From Bacillus infantis (GTDB lineage: Bacteria; Bacillota; Bacilli; Bacillales; Cytobacillaceae), in assembly GCF_020171945.1 (NCBI RefSeq), contig NZ_JAIVAP010000003.1:205412-269411 (forward strand): DNA of 64,000 nucleotides, given 5' to 3'. The notes beneath the pieces were generated by a model. That model searched no databases. It had not been told where the DNA came from and saw only the letters and a list, made by a program, of their open reading frames with translations. Of this stretch, positions 43,802 to 52,556 are shown piece by piece; the first letter of the stretch is position 1, and every line of letters begins with the position of its first letter. The translations under genes were made by a program, and so were the position numbers.

Positions 43802-43993
43802 ATGGTTCATGGCCAGGTTGCCTCGTTCATTATCCGGATATATCTGAGTGACCGGGAAGGAACAGCAGGCAAAAGAAATTGGAGAATCAAGGTGACGCAT
43901 GTGCAGGAAGACCGGGAGACGTTCTTTGAAACACTGGAAGAAGCCAATGATTATATGAAAATGGCAGCCGGGGTGATGGGGCCGGTGCAGTAG
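43802..43993 (+). CDS. Small orphan protein inside the Liv-type/acyl-CoA operon
   Basis: A 63-residue protein, MVHGQVASFIIRIYLSDREG at the start and EEANDYMKMAAGVMGPVQ at the end. It has no membrane helix or cysteine and looks like a small alpha/beta domain. GGGGGGAG directly upstream gives a strong ribosome site, and the gene is packed between the LivM-type permease (10 bases) and the condensing enzyme (13 bases to its CTG). That packing and the absence of any alternative gene argue that it is real. I do not recognise it; it could be a subunit or accessory factor of the neighbouring enzymes. Confidence 0.7.
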   Translation: MVHGQVASFIIRIYLSDREGTAGKRNWRIKVTHVQEDRETFFETLEEANDYMKMAAGVMGPVQ

Positions 43994-44006
43994 GGAGGCG
44001 GAAAAA

Positions 44007-45023
44007 CTGGATATCGGAATTGCGGCAACAGGCATTTATTTGCCGGAAACATATATAACTGGTGCAGAAATTGCCAAAAAAGCAGGAATCCCGCTTAACA
44101 TTGTGGAAAATAAAATGGGGATCAAAAAGAAGCCGGTTCCAGGAGCAGAAGATCATACCTGCGAGATGGGGATCAGGGCAGCCCGCAAGGCCATCGCGAA
44201 AGCTGGAATTGATCCGCTGGAAATCGACCTGGTTATCTATATCGGCGAAGAGTATAAAGAATACCCCTTATGGACAGCAGGCATTAAGCTTCAGCATGAA
44301 GTTGGAGCCTATAATGCCTATGCATTTGATATGGCCCTTCGCTGCGGTACTGCCATAATGGGCCTGAAGACAGCGAAGGATATGATGTCAGCAGATCCCG
44401 GGATATCGACAGTCCTGCTTGCCGGCGGCTACAGGAACGGGGACTTCATCAATTACGAAAATGAGAGGACCCGGTTTATGTTTAACCTCGGGGCAGGGGG
44501 CGGTGCGATCATTTTGAAAAAAGGATTGTCCTCAAACAGGCTGCTGGAAAGCGCTATCATAACGGATGGGTCTTTTTCAGAGGATGTTGCGGTGGTGGCC
44601 GGAGGAACTAAGAATCCTTTGACGGCGGAGGCTCTGGAAAAAGGCCTCTATCAGCTTGATGTAATGGATCCGGTCGGGATGAAGCAAAGGCTGGAACAGA
44701 AATCTATGGAAAACTTCTTGAAGGTAATAAGGAAAGCGGTTGCAAAAAGCGGCTATACGGAGAAAGATATCCATTATCTTGCGATGCTCCATATGAAAAG
44801 GTCTGCCCACGATTTTGTCCTTAAGGAGCTTGGCCTTGAACACGGGCAATCTATTTATCTTGAGGATTTTGGGCATATCGGGCAATTTGATCAAATACTG
44901 TCATTGGAGCTGGCTGAAAAAGAGGGAAGGCTGGCACCCGGGAAAATAGCAGTCCTGGTCAGTGCGGGCATCGGCTATGCCTGGGGAGCTTCTGCTATAA
45001 GATGGGGGGAGGATGGAGATTGA
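44007..45023 (+). CDS. KAS III/HMG-CoA-synthase-like condensing enzyme, apparent CTG start
   Basis: Protein of 338 residues of the thiolase superfamily. Starting at CTG 44007 gives MDIGIAATGIYLPETY, the standard first beta strand of KAS III-type enzymes; GGGAGG (43993-43998) lies eight bases before it. The next normal codon, TTG 44040, would delete that strand and has no ribosome site. The predicted nucleophile is Cys113 in MALRCGTAIMGL, at the KAS III position. Later HMKRSAHDF and EDFGHIGQFD replace the usual HQAN and NTGNTS elements, so it is a divergent member. It may condense or transfer an acyl group on CoA. It overlaps the hydrolase gene by four bases. Confidence 0.78.
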   Translation: MDIGIAATGIYLPETYITGAEIAKKAGIPLNIVENKMGIKKKPVPGAEDHTCEMGIRAARKAIAKAGIDPLEIDLVIYIGEEYKEYPLWTAGIKLQHEVGAYNAYAFDMALRCGTAIMGLKTAKDMMSADPGISTVLLAGGYRNGDFINYENERTRFMFNLGAGGGAIILKKGLSSNRLLESAIITDGSFSEDVAVVAGGTKNPLTAEALEKGLYQLDVMDPVGMKQRLEQKSMENFLKVIRKAVAKSGYTEKDIHYLAMLHMKRSAHDFVLKELGLEHGQSIYLEDFGHIGQFDQILSLELAEKEGRLAPGKIAVLVSAGIGYAWGASAIRWGEDGD

Positions 45024-45937
45024 ACAACAATATAGTTTTGAAAAAAGTCGCCCTGAGCAGCGGGGAAACCATCAGCTGGAGGGAAAGGGAAGGCGGCCGG
45101 CAGAAGCTGCTGCTCATTCATGGCAATATGACTTCCTCGAAGCATTGGGACCTGGTGTTTGAGCATCTGGATCCGAAGTATAAGCTGTATGCAGTCGATC
45201 TTAGAGGGTTCGGCCAGTCCACATATTTCGGGCCAATCCGGTCCATCAAAGACTTTTCGGATGATGTGAAGCTGTTTTGCGATGCCATAGGCCTCTCCGA
45301 TTTCTCCGTTGCCGGCTGGTCGACAGGTGGAGCGGTCGCTATGCAGCTTATAGCAGACAATCCCGGCATATGCAATCGCCTGATTCTTTTGGCCTCTGCT
45401 TCGACAAGGGGATATCCGTTTTACGGGACCTCAGGGGATGGTGTGCCTGATTCGGCAGCACGCCTGAGCAGCCTGGAGCAAGTAAAGGCGGATAGGAGCA
45501 AGACGATTCCTGTGCAGTCGGCTTATGACAGAGGGGACCGGGTGTTTTTAAGGGCGATGTGGGATGCCCTTATATATGATAAAAATCAGCCGGAGCCTGC
45601 GAGATATGAAGAGTATCTGGATGATATGCTGACACAGCGGAATCTTGCTGAAGTCTATCATTCTCTTAACATGTTCAATATCAGTTCCGTTCCGAATGGT
45701 GCAGCACCCGGAACGGGGGAGTCAGATAAAATCAAGGTGCCGGTGCTGGTCCTGAGAGGTGACCGGGATCAGGTAATAACAGCGGGGATGGCCCGGGAAA
45801 TTCTTGAGGACATCGGAAGCAATGCGCGCTTTGCAGAATTGAAGGACTGCGGCCATTCCCCGCTTGTCGATGATATCAGGCAGCTGACTGATGTGATGTC
45901 GGAATTTTTGGATAAAGAGCTGGAGGTATTAAAGTGA
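45020..45937 (+). CDS. Alpha/beta-fold hydrolase
   Basis: Protein of 305 residues: oxyanion region LLIHGNMTSSKHWD, nucleophile Ser101 in AGWSTGGAVAMQ, acid Asp in LRGDRDQVIT and the catalytic His in DCGHSPLVDD. It could be a thioesterase or ester hydrolase of the pathway. TTG 45020 overlaps the preceding stop (TTGA) and has GGGGGAGG seven bases upstream, so translation is coupled; an ATG at 45002 is in frame but lies before the ribosome site. Substrate unknown. Confidence 0.88.
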   Translation: MNNNIVLKKVALSSGETISWREREGGRQKLLLIHGNMTSSKHWDLVFEHLDPKYKLYAVDLRGFGQSTYFGPIRSIKDFSDDVKLFCDAIGLSDFSVAGWSTGGAVAMQLIADNPGICNRLILLASASTRGYPFYGTSGDGVPDSAARLSSLEQVKADRSKTIPVQSAYDRGDRVFLRAMWDALIYDKNQPEPARYEEYLDDMLTQRNLAEVYHSLNMFNISSVPNGAAPGTGESDKIKVPVLVLRGDRDQVITAGMAREILEDIGSNARFAELKDCGHSPLVDDIRQLTDVMSEFLDKELEVLK

Positions 45938-46674
45938 GACTAAAAGAGAAAACAGCCATTATTACCGGGGCGGCCAATGGAATTGGATTTGCCGCGGCCG
46001 AAAGATTTGCACGTGAAGGTGCCAATGTAATCCTGGCAGATTTCAATGAGGAAATCGGCAGGCAAAGAGAAGAGGAATTAAGGGCAGAAGGGCTGCAGGC
46101 AAGGTTTATCCAGGTGGACGTATCAAAAAGGGAAAGCATCGACGAGCTGGTCCGGCAGGTGCTCGAGGAGTATGGGAGAATCGACGTTCTGATCAATAAC
46201 GCAGGGATCACCCGTGACAGCATGCTGGCCAAAATGGCTGCCGAGGATTTCCAAAAAGTGATTGACGTCAACCTGACTGGTGTATTTCATTGCACCCAGG
46301 CAGTGGTCCCAAGCATGATTGAGCAGGGGAAAGGGAAGATCATCAGCACTTCATCTGTATCAGGCGTGTATGGAAATATCGGCCAGACCAATTATGCTGC
46401 CGCAAAGGCCGGGGTTGTCGGGATGACAAAAACCTGGGCCAAGGAGCTGGGCCGAAAAGGCATTAACGTCAATGCGGTCGCCCCGGGGTTCATCCATACA
46501 GGAATGACAGCAAAGGTCCCTGAGAAGGTGATCGGGCAAATGAAACAGATGGTGCCTCTCGGACGCCTGGGCAGTCCTGAGGATATCGCCAATGCCTATT
46601 TATTCCTTGCTTCTGATGAATCTGATTATATTAATGGAACCGTCCTGCATGTGGACGGCGGCATTATGATGTAA
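45934..46674 (+). CDS. SDR-family 3-oxoacyl reductase (FabG/PhaB-like)
   Basis: Protein of 246 residues with the Rossmann motif TGAANGIG (residues 11-18), NNAG (88-91) and the catalytic Ser141, Tyr154 and Lys158. PGFIHTGMTAKVPEKV resembles FabG and the acetoacetyl-CoA reductase PhaB. It probably interconverts 3-oxoacyl and 3-hydroxyacyl thioesters with NAD(P)H. GTG start overlaps the preceding stop codon (GTGA). Adjacent thiolase suggests that it acts on CoA rather than ACP substrates. Confidence 0.92.
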   Translation: MRLKEKTAIITGAANGIGFAAAERFAREGANVILADFNEEIGRQREEELRAEGLQARFIQVDVSKRESIDELVRQVLEEYGRIDVLINNAGITRDSMLAKMAAEDFQKVIDVNLTGVFHCTQAVVPSMIEQGKGKIISTSSVSGVYGNIGQTNYAAAKAGVVGMTKTWAKELGRKGINVNAVAPGFIHTGMTAKVPEKVIGQMKQMVPLGRLGSPEDIANAYLFLASDESDYINGTVLHVDGGIMM

Positions 46675-46702
46675 GAATTAGTCTGCTGGGAGGGAAGGAA
46701 AA

Positions 46703-47875
46703 ATGAGGACTGCTGTTATCGTATCAGCTGCAAGGTCGCCGGTCGGAACCTTTGGGGGTGCATTCAAGGATCTCCTGCCAACCGATCTGGCTGTACCAGT
46801 CATAAAGGAAACTGTAAAGAGAAGCGGGCTGGAAAATCATGAAATCGATGAGGTGATCCTTGGCCATTGCATCCAGCGGACTGACCAGCCCAACACGGCC
46901 AGGACCGCAGCGCTGCTGGCAGGGCTTCCGGATGAGACCTCGGGATTCACTGTCCAAAGGCAATGTGCATCCGGCATGCAGGCGGTCATTTCGGCAGCCC
47001 TGCAAATCCAGGCTGGAATATCGGATATCGTAGTGGCGGGCGGTGTGGAGGCTATGAGCTCAAGTCCTTATCTCCTGAAGGACCACCGCTGGGGAGCGAG
47101 AATGCAGCATGGGAAAATTACCGATTCTGTTTGGGAAATTCTCGAGGATCCGATCCACCATATCATGATGGGTGAAACAGCTGAAAATCTGGCAGAGCTT
47201 CATGGGATAACAAGGGAAGAGCAGGATGAAATGGCCCTGCTGAGCCACCAGCGCGCCCTGAACGCCATTGAAAAAGGCTATTTTGAAGAAGAGATTGTCC
47301 CTATAACAGTCAAGCACAGGAAAGGGGAAACTATTGTGTCCCGGGATGAAAATCCGCGGCTTGATCTGACATTAGAAAAGCTTGCCGGTCTAAAGCCAGT
47401 TTTCCGGGAAAATGGAACCGTGACGGCGGGGAATGCTTCCAGCCTGAATGATGGGGCAGCAGCACTGGTACTTATGTCCGAAGAAATGGCAATGGCAAAA
47501 GGGCTCAAGCCGCTTGCCCGGATTTCCGGTTTTTCAGTGTCAGGAGTCGACCCTAAGATCATGGGGAGAGGACCGGTCCCGGCAGTCAGGAAAGGACTGC
47601 AGCAGACTGGCTGGTCCCTGGAGGATGCAGACCTGATCGAAGTGAATGAAGCATTCGCAGCCCAGTATCTTGCTGTCGAAAAAGAGCTTGGCCTGGACAG
47701 GAGCAGGGTAAATGTCAATGGCAGCGGCATCAGCCTCGGACACCCGATTGGCTGCACAGGAGCAAGGCTCATCGTAAGCCTTGTGCATGAACTGAAAAGA
47801 AGAGAACTGAAAAAAGGCATCGCCTCCCTCTGCGTCGGCGGAGGCATGGGAGCCTCGGTTTTTATAGAAAGATAA
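46703..47875 (+). CDS. Acetyl-CoA acetyltransferase (thiolase, PhaA-like)
   Basis: Protein of 390 residues, full thiolase length. The acyl-accepting Cys88 lies in [11 protein letters not shown], His347 in LGHPIGCTG and Cys377 in SLCVGGGMG, so both catalytic cysteines and the histidine are intact. It can condense two acetyl-CoA or cleave 3-oxoacyl-CoA; with the SDR next to it either direction is possible. GGGAGGGAAGG precedes the ATG. Last gene of the operon, followed by a terminator. Confidence 0.95.
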   Translation: MRTAVIVSAARSPVGTFGGAFKDLLPTDLAVPVIKETVKRSGLENHEIDEVILGHCIQRTDQPNTARTAALLAGLPDETSGFTVQRQCASGMQAVISAALQIQAGISDIVVAGGVEAMSSSPYLLKDHRWGARMQHGKITDSVWEILEDPIHHIMMGETAENLAELHGITREEQDEMALLSHQRALNAIEKGYFEEEIVPITVKHRKGETIVSRDENPRLDLTLEKLAGLKPVFRENGTVTAGNASSLNDGAAALVLMSEEMAMAKGLKPLARISGFSVSGVDPKIMGRGPVPAVRKGLQQTGWSLEDADLIEVNEAFAAQYLAVEKELGLDRSRVNVNGSGISLGHPIGCTGARLIVSLVHELKRRELKKGIASLCVGGGMGASVFIER

Positions 47876-47876
47876 C

Positions 47877-47908
47877 AAGAGAGGCCTCAGATGCCTCTCT
47901 TTCTATTT
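47877..47908 (+). terminator. Terminator of the Liv-type/acyl-CoA operon
   Basis: Stem AAGAGAGGC/GCCTCTCTT with a seven-base loop, then TCTATTT, two bases after the thiolase stop. Confidence 0.85.
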
Positions 47909-47983
47909 GCAGACAAAAGGGATGGGTGAAATTATCCTGTCTTTCTAAGGGGAACTTTATGCCCAAAAAGTATAGAAAACCCT

Positions 47984-48112
47984 GTTGATTGGAGTGGAAG
48001 GCACGCAGACTCCTGCGGGAAGATAGCGGCAATGCTGAGACCCCGCAGCGCGCAGCGTGAGGAGGCTCAGCGTCGCCCCGCGGAAAGCGAAGTGCCTGGA
48101 ACGCAAATCAAC
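47984..48112. repeat. MITE-like intergenic repeat, copy 2 of 2
   Basis: A 129-base GC-rich element; left end GTTGATTGGAGTGGAAGGCAC, right end GTGCCTGGAACGCAAATCAAC, imperfect inverses of each other. About 80 percent or more alike to 10731-10860, in the same orientation. With the terminator it fills the 319-base gap between the thiolase and isochorismatase-family genes. Confidence 0.85.
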
Positions 48113-48194
48113 AGCCCCCATTCAAAAAGATATCTCATAAGCCAGTGAATAAATCCTTTTTCCCTGCATTTGCCCTAAGTCCAGCTATTAATTA

Positions 48195-48761
48195 TTAAAC
48201 AAGCAACCCCATCAGCTCCCCAGCAGTAACAATCTGCGCAAACTCCTTATTCAGCATCGCCAATTCAATCTCATGCACCTGCTCAGGAGGATAAACCGTG
48301 CCTCCAGTACCCTTGGCTTCAAAGGCGGCAGAAGCATCTGAAACAAGATAGGTGCTGAATCCCAGATTGCCCGCCATCCTTGCAGTGGTCGAGACACAAT
48401 GCTGCGTCGATAATCCAGTTATACAGACATTTTGAATATTTTCGCCTCTTAAATATGCCTCCAGGCCTGTACCGATGAACGCTGAATTCACTTCTTTCTG
48501 GAAAACCTTTTCGTCCGGCAGAGGGGCATTGGCATCTTTAAAGCTCACGCCCTCTGAATTTTCTCGATATAAAGGAGAAGAAGGCTGGACCGATAAATGC
48601 TGCGAGTAAATGATCTTCCAGCCTCTTTTTCTCCACTCATCCTGCAGCTGCCGAATTACTTCCTCTGCGCCGGGATTGTTTCTTTTCCCCCAATATGGAT
48701 CGTCAAAGCCCTTTTGCACATCCAGGACAAGCAGGGCTGGAGGAGATTCCATCTTTTTCAA
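48195..48761 (-). CDS. Isochorismatase-family cysteine hydrolase
   Basis: Protein of about 188 residues: ALLVLDVQKGFDDP holds the catalytic Asp, FQKEVNSAF the Lys and GLSTQHCVSTTARMA the nucleophilic Cys, the complete triad of the family, which includes nicotinamidases and isochorismatases. Substrate not predictable. The frame extends to 48845, but AGAGGTG at 48768-48774 fits TTG 48761 (six bases) better than ATG 48752 (15 bases). Divergent from the acyl-CoA ligase gene. Confidence 0.87.
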   Translation of the reverse strand: MKKMESPPALLVLDVQKGFDDPYWGKRNNPGAEEVIRQLQDEWRKRGWKIIYSQHLSVQPSSPLYRENSEGVSFKDANAPLPDEKVFQKEVNSAFIGTGLEAYLRGENIQNVCITGLSTQHCVSTTARMAGNLGFSTYLVSDASAAFEAKGTGGTVYPPEQVHEIELAMLNKEFAQIVTAGELMGLLV

Positions 48762-48892
48762 AGACTGCACCTCTTTTCTGAAGTAATAACACTGCATTAT
48801 TATTTCCGGAGTATGGAAAATCATCCAAGTGTAACTCCTCTGCAACTCTTGTTATTTACACTCTCCATATCAAAGATGAAGGAGAGATTGCA

Positions 48893-50401
48893 TTGTGGAG
48901 GGAAATCGACTGGCTGACCAATAGAGCAGGGCTGTCGCCCGGAGCTGTGGCAGTTATTGACGCTGAACAGGAGAAATCCTGGACATATAAAGAGTTGAAT
49001 ACCAGGGCGGAGGCTTTGGCCGGATGGCTGCTGGAGAGGGGAGCTGTCAAAGGTGACAGGATCGCACTGCTTGCGCCTAATCATATAAGCTGCCTGGACT
49101 TCCTGTTTGCCTGCGGAAAAATCGGTGCCATTTTCGTGCCGGTCAACTGGAGGCTTGCGCCAGAAGAGATACAGGCCATACTGGAAGATTGTACACCAGT
49201 TATCATAGGCTATCATTATTCATTCATTGAACTCGCATCGCGCCTGCAGCTGCATCATTATGAGTCTGTATGCCTGGACGAAACACCCTTCAGGATGAAC
49301 GGCCGCCCATTCATCCCCCCTTGGCCGGTCGAAGAGGAGGACCCCCTTGCCATGATCTATACTGGCGGAACAACCGGAAAGCCAAAAGGAGCTGTGCTTT
49401 CCCATCGGGCCATTTTCTGGAATGCCGTCAATACGGCAGTCAGTTGGGGACTTACAAACCAGGACACCACAATTACTTATCTGCCGATGTTCCATACCGG
49501 GGGCATGAACGCCCTTACCATGCCTTTGCTGATGGCTGGGGGCAGAGTCGTGTTCGCCGGGAATTACAATCCTTCCAGGGCAGCCCGCTATATCAGTGAA
49601 TATCAGTGCACCATCATCCTGCTTGTGCCTACGATGTACCATATGCTGATAGAAACAGAGGAATTTAAGGAAGGCTCGTTTGACTCCATGAGGGTCTTTC
49701 TTTCAGGAGGTGCTCCGTGCCCGCTTTCTATTTATGAAGAATTCAGGAGAAAAGGGCTGCACTTCAAAGAGGGCTACGGCATGACAGAAGCCGGGCCGAA
49801 TAATTTTTATATCAGCCCGCAGGAGGCTGTGGTGAAAAAGGGGTCCATCGGAAGACCGATGCTGTTCAACACGGTGAAGATTCTGGCAGAAACAGGAGTA
49901 GAGGCAGGTAATGGGGAAGTGGGGGAGGTATTGATAAAAGGGCGCCATGTCTTTACCTGCTACTGGAACAATGAAGAGGCTACAAAGGATGCTGTAAGAG
50001 ATGGCTGGCTTTACACCGGCGATCTCGCAAGGGTAGATAAGGAAGGATTCTTCTATATAGTCGGCCGGAAGAAGGATATGATCATTACCGGAGGGGAAAA
50101 TGTATATCCGCTGGAAGTGGAGCAGTGGCTGGGCTCCTGTCCGCAAGTGGATGAAGTATCTGTCATTGGAATCGATGATCGAAAATGGGGGGAAGCAGTA
50201 ACGGCATTCGTCGTGCTGAAGGAAGCGGCTGGCATGACCGCAGAAGAGATAAAAATTTATTGCAGGCAAAAGCTCGCTTCTTATAAAGTCCCTAAATTCA
50301 TTTATTTTCTTGATAAACTTCCAAAGACCCATGTTGGAAAGATCGACAAAAAGCAGCTGAAATTGACTGCGGCAGAAATGGCTGCTGCCAAAGAAGGATA
50401 A
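48893..50401 (+). CDS. AMP-forming acyl-CoA ligase
   Basis: Protein of 502 residues: [14 protein letters not shown] (P-loop), YGMTEAGPNN, GWLYTGDLARVDKEG and the C-terminal catalytic Lys in KTHVGKIDKKQLK. Chain length or aromatic specificity cannot be read reliably. It begins at TTG 48893 behind AAGGAGAG (48879-48886). It lies just after the Liv-type/thiolase operon and could activate the imported acid, which is inference from position. A GNAT gene follows 74 bases downstream. Confidence 0.92.
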   Translation: MWREIDWLTNRAGLSPGAVAVIDAEQEKSWTYKELNTRAEALAGWLLERGAVKGDRIALLAPNHISCLDFLFACGKIGAIFVPVNWRLAPEEIQAILEDCTPVIIGYHYSFIELASRLQLHHYESVCLDETPFRMNGRPFIPPWPVEEEDPLAMIYTGGTTGKPKGAVLSHRAIFWNAVNTAVSWGLTNQDTTITYLPMFHTGGMNALTMPLLMAGGRVVFAGNYNPSRAARYISEYQCTIILLVPTMYHMLIETEEFKEGSFDSMRVFLSGGAPCPLSIYEEFRRKGLHFKEGYGMTEAGPNNFYISPQEAVVKKGSIGRPMLFNTVKILAETGVEAGNGEVGEVLIKGRHVFTCYWNNEEATKDAVRDGWLYTGDLARVDKEGFFYIVGRKKDMIITGGENVYPLEVEQWLGSCPQVDEVSVIGIDDRKWGEAVTAFVVLKEAAGMTAEEIKIYCRQKLASYKVPKFIYFLDKLPKTHVGKIDKKQLKLTAAEMAAAKEG

Positions 50402-50475
50402 TTTAGCTCCCCTATCGAATAAGAGGGTATTCCCAGCGGCTGCAAAGCCTGCTGGAAACAACTGGGGAGATCGTT

Positions 50476-51024
50476 ATGATTACAGAGAAACTGCTGGAAG
50501 GCGAAAATATCAGACTAGGCTATTTTGCGGAAAAAGATCTGGAAAACATATTGGAGTGGCATACAGGGGAGCTTTTTATGCGCCATCTTGATGCTCTGCC
50601 TGTAAAGCCGAGAACGAAGGATGACCTGAAAAAGCAATGGCTGGAGGAAACCAGTGATGCCTTCCGTTTTGCTGTCATCCATAAAAACACTGAAAAGGTA
50701 ATCGGGTTTGCTGAGGTTAATGCTGTGCTTTGGACGCATAAGACTGCCTGGGTCAGCCTTGGCATCGGCAGCGAAGAGCACTGGGGGAAAGGATATGGTG
50801 GAGAAGCGCTTCTATGCCTGATTGACTATGCCTTTAACGAACTGAATCTCCATCGCCTTCAGCTAACAGTGTTTTCCTATAACAGCCGGGCAATCAGGCT
50901 GTATGAAAAAATCGGATTCAAAAAAGAAGGAGCATTCCGTGAGTTTATGGAACGAAACGGGCAAAGGTATGATATGTTCCTTTACGGGCTCCTCCGCAGA
51001 GAATGGCAGAAAAGTCCGGAATGA
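50476..51024 (+). CDS. GNAT-family acetyltransferase (RimJ/RimL-like)
   Basis: Protein of 182 residues. The acetyl-CoA-binding loop GIGSEEHWGKGYGGEAL and the following ALLCLIDYAFNELNLHRLQL and YEKIGFKKEGAFREF are typical of the Acetyltransf_3 group, which acetylates protein N-termini, antibiotics or small amines. GGGGAG is placed before the ATG. The stop codon lies inside the terminator loop. Probably co-transcribed with the upstream acyl-CoA ligase. Confidence 0.88.
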   Translation: MITEKLLEGENIRLGYFAEKDLENILEWHTGELFMRHLDALPVKPRTKDDLKKQWLEETSDAFRFAVIHKNTEKVIGFAEVNAVLWTHKTAWVSLGIGSEEHWGKGYGGEALLCLIDYAFNELNLHRLQLTVFSYNSRAIRLYEKIGFKKEGAFREFMERNGQRYDMFLYGLLRREWQKSPE

Positions 51025-51041
51025 CAGATTCCGGGCTTTTT
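51014..51041 (+). terminator. Terminator overlapping the GNAT gene stop
   Basis: Stem GTCCGGAA/TTCCGGGC (one T-G pair) with the stop codon in the seven-base loop, then TTTTTAT. Confidence 0.82.
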
Positions 51042-51141
51042 ATCGCTGACAGGACATCGCGGCTGCCGGGAATGACCGGCAGGGCGAACCTATCGAGCTG
51101 CCTCTGAGAGAAGCAGGAAGGCGTGCTTTGCCCCTCCGCCT

Positions 51142-52269
51142 CTACAAATCCCTCTCCTCCTTCTCAAGCTTATGAACAATCACCAAATCAACCGCAAAAC
51201 AGCCTAACAAAAGAATGAGCACCCCGGCAAAAGGCAGGAAGGCAGAAGCTGGCGAGGCAAGGCTGGCCCCGGTTAAGAGTATGAAAGAGTATATGGATAA
51301 CGCTTTGGCGCGCCGCTCTCCGCCCAATGATCCAATCAAAGTGATGATGGAAGGAATCAAGAGAGAGATCGAGGCGACGAAAGAGACTGATAGAATGACG
51401 AGCATTTCTGCTCCTGTGAGAAGGAAGACCATGCTCAGGATTCCAAGCCAAAGGCCAGTTTTTAGTGTGCGGTAAACCCCGGATTTTTCAATCAGCCTGC
51501 CGGTGAAAAGGGATAAAATGGTGCCTGCCATGCCTGCTGCCCTGAGAAGGAACAGTTCCTGGAAGGTGCCGCTGAATTGCCGGGCAAGGCTGTCATAGAA
51601 AGCTGCAAAGGCAAACAGCAGGGTGAACGCAATCACATAGCATAACAGAAGCCTTTTATTTTTCAGCAGGACCCCAAAGGCTGAATAGACGCTTTCCTGG
51701 ACCGCAGGTTTTCCTGTGGCAGGCAGCAAGATCCAGGCCGAAATGAATAGCGCGAGATAGCATACAGAAAAAAAGAAAAAGACAGAATGCCAGCCATAAT
51801 GCAGAGTAAGGACAGAGCTGATCAGCTGGCCGAGTATGCCTGCGAGGAGAAAGCCTGTATTGATGAGCACAAGCAGAAGTGTTCTGCTGCGGCCGGAAAA
51901 TAAGTCGAAAGAATAGGCAAAAGCCACAGGCGCAAAACTCCCCAGGACCAATCCCTGAAGCGACCGGAGGAAGTAAAGGCTGCCTTCACTTCCGGAAAGT
52001 CCGACGGCAAAAGTGGCAATTGCAGAAGCGAGCATCCCAAAGACAAGGACCCTCTTTCTGCCAGCTCTGTCTGACAGGGGGCCGAATGTTAAAAGGCCCG
52101 TAGCATAAAAGATGGAAAAAAGGCTTCCGGCTGTGATGATTGCTCCTTCATCTGCATGGAGAGAGGCGGCCATTTCACCGTATATGGGAATGAGGGTATA
52201 AATATTTGAGGCGACAAGTATCCCGGAAATTACAAGCAGGGTTCCGGAGACGGAGAAACCGGTTTTCAA
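51142..52269 (-). CDS. Major facilitator superfamily permease
   Basis: Protein of about 375 residues with 12 predicted helices. The loop GPLSDRAGRKRVLV between helices 2 and 3 is the MFS signature, and FFLRSLQGLVLGSFAPVAFAY is characteristic of the DHA1 drug-efflux branch (YybF/YtbD-like). It probably exports a small compound. The frame opens at 52347; AAGGAG (52278-52283) is only two bases from ATG 52275 but eight from TTG 52269, so TTG is preferred. Divergent from addB. Confidence 0.85.
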   Translation of the reverse strand: MKTGFSVSGTLLVISGILVASNIYTLIPIYGEMAASLHADEGAIITAGSLFSIFYATGLLTFGPLSDRAGRKRVLVFGMLASAIATFAVGLSGSEGSLYFLRSLQGLVLGSFAPVAFAYSFDLFSGRSRTLLLVLINTGFLLAGILGQLISSVLTLHYGWHSVFFFFSVCYLALFISAWILLPATGKPAVQESVYSAFGVLLKNKRLLLCYVIAFTLLFAFAAFYDSLARQFSGTFQELFLLRAAGMAGTILSLFTGRLIEKSGVYRTLKTGLWLGILSMVFLLTGAEMLVILSVSFVASISLLIPSIITLIGSLGGERRAKALSIYSFILLTGASLASPASAFLPFAGVLILLLGCFAVDLVIVHKLEKEERDL

Positions 52270-52347
52270 ATTCATCACTCCTTCATTTGGAATAATATAT
52301 GCCGGTGCAGAAGTGCTGGAAAGTTGTTTCCAGCTCAGTGTATTCAA

Positions 52348-52377
52348 TTGGCAACAGCCACGATAAAATAGTATAAT
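52348..52377 (+). promoter_or_regulatory. Likely sigma-A promoter of addBA
   Basis: TTGGCA (52348-52353), 18-base spacer, TATAAT (52372-52377). Transcription would start near 52384 and produce a leader of about 170 bases before addB. Confidence 0.6.
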
Positions 52378-52390
52378 AATAGATAAATAA

Positions 52391-52468
52391 GGGCAGCCGC
52401 TTCAATGCTGCCTGGTATAAAAAATAGAGTTGTTTTTTCCAAAGGCGCAGAACAAGCTGCGCCTTTTT
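52391..52468 (+). terminator. addBA leader: hairpin followed by an intrinsic terminator
   Basis: Hairpin GGCAGC/GCTGCC at 52392-52412, then AAAGGCGCAG/CTGCGCCTTT at 52441-52465 with a T-run. No plus-strand gene lies between the promoter and this terminator, so either a short RNA ends here or the terminator attenuates addBA. Confidence 0.65.
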
Positions 52469-52556
52469 CGCACTTCAACAGCAGATAAAGGGTATCGGGA
52501 AAAGGCCTTTACGGCCGGACGGAATCCGGCAGATGGATAATAGGGGAGGACCACGG

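Noticed and set aside
49703-50461. 252-codon minus-strand frame opposite the acyl-CoA ligase
   Set aside because: Antisense of a gene with intact catalytic motifs; the long open run is explained by codon bias.
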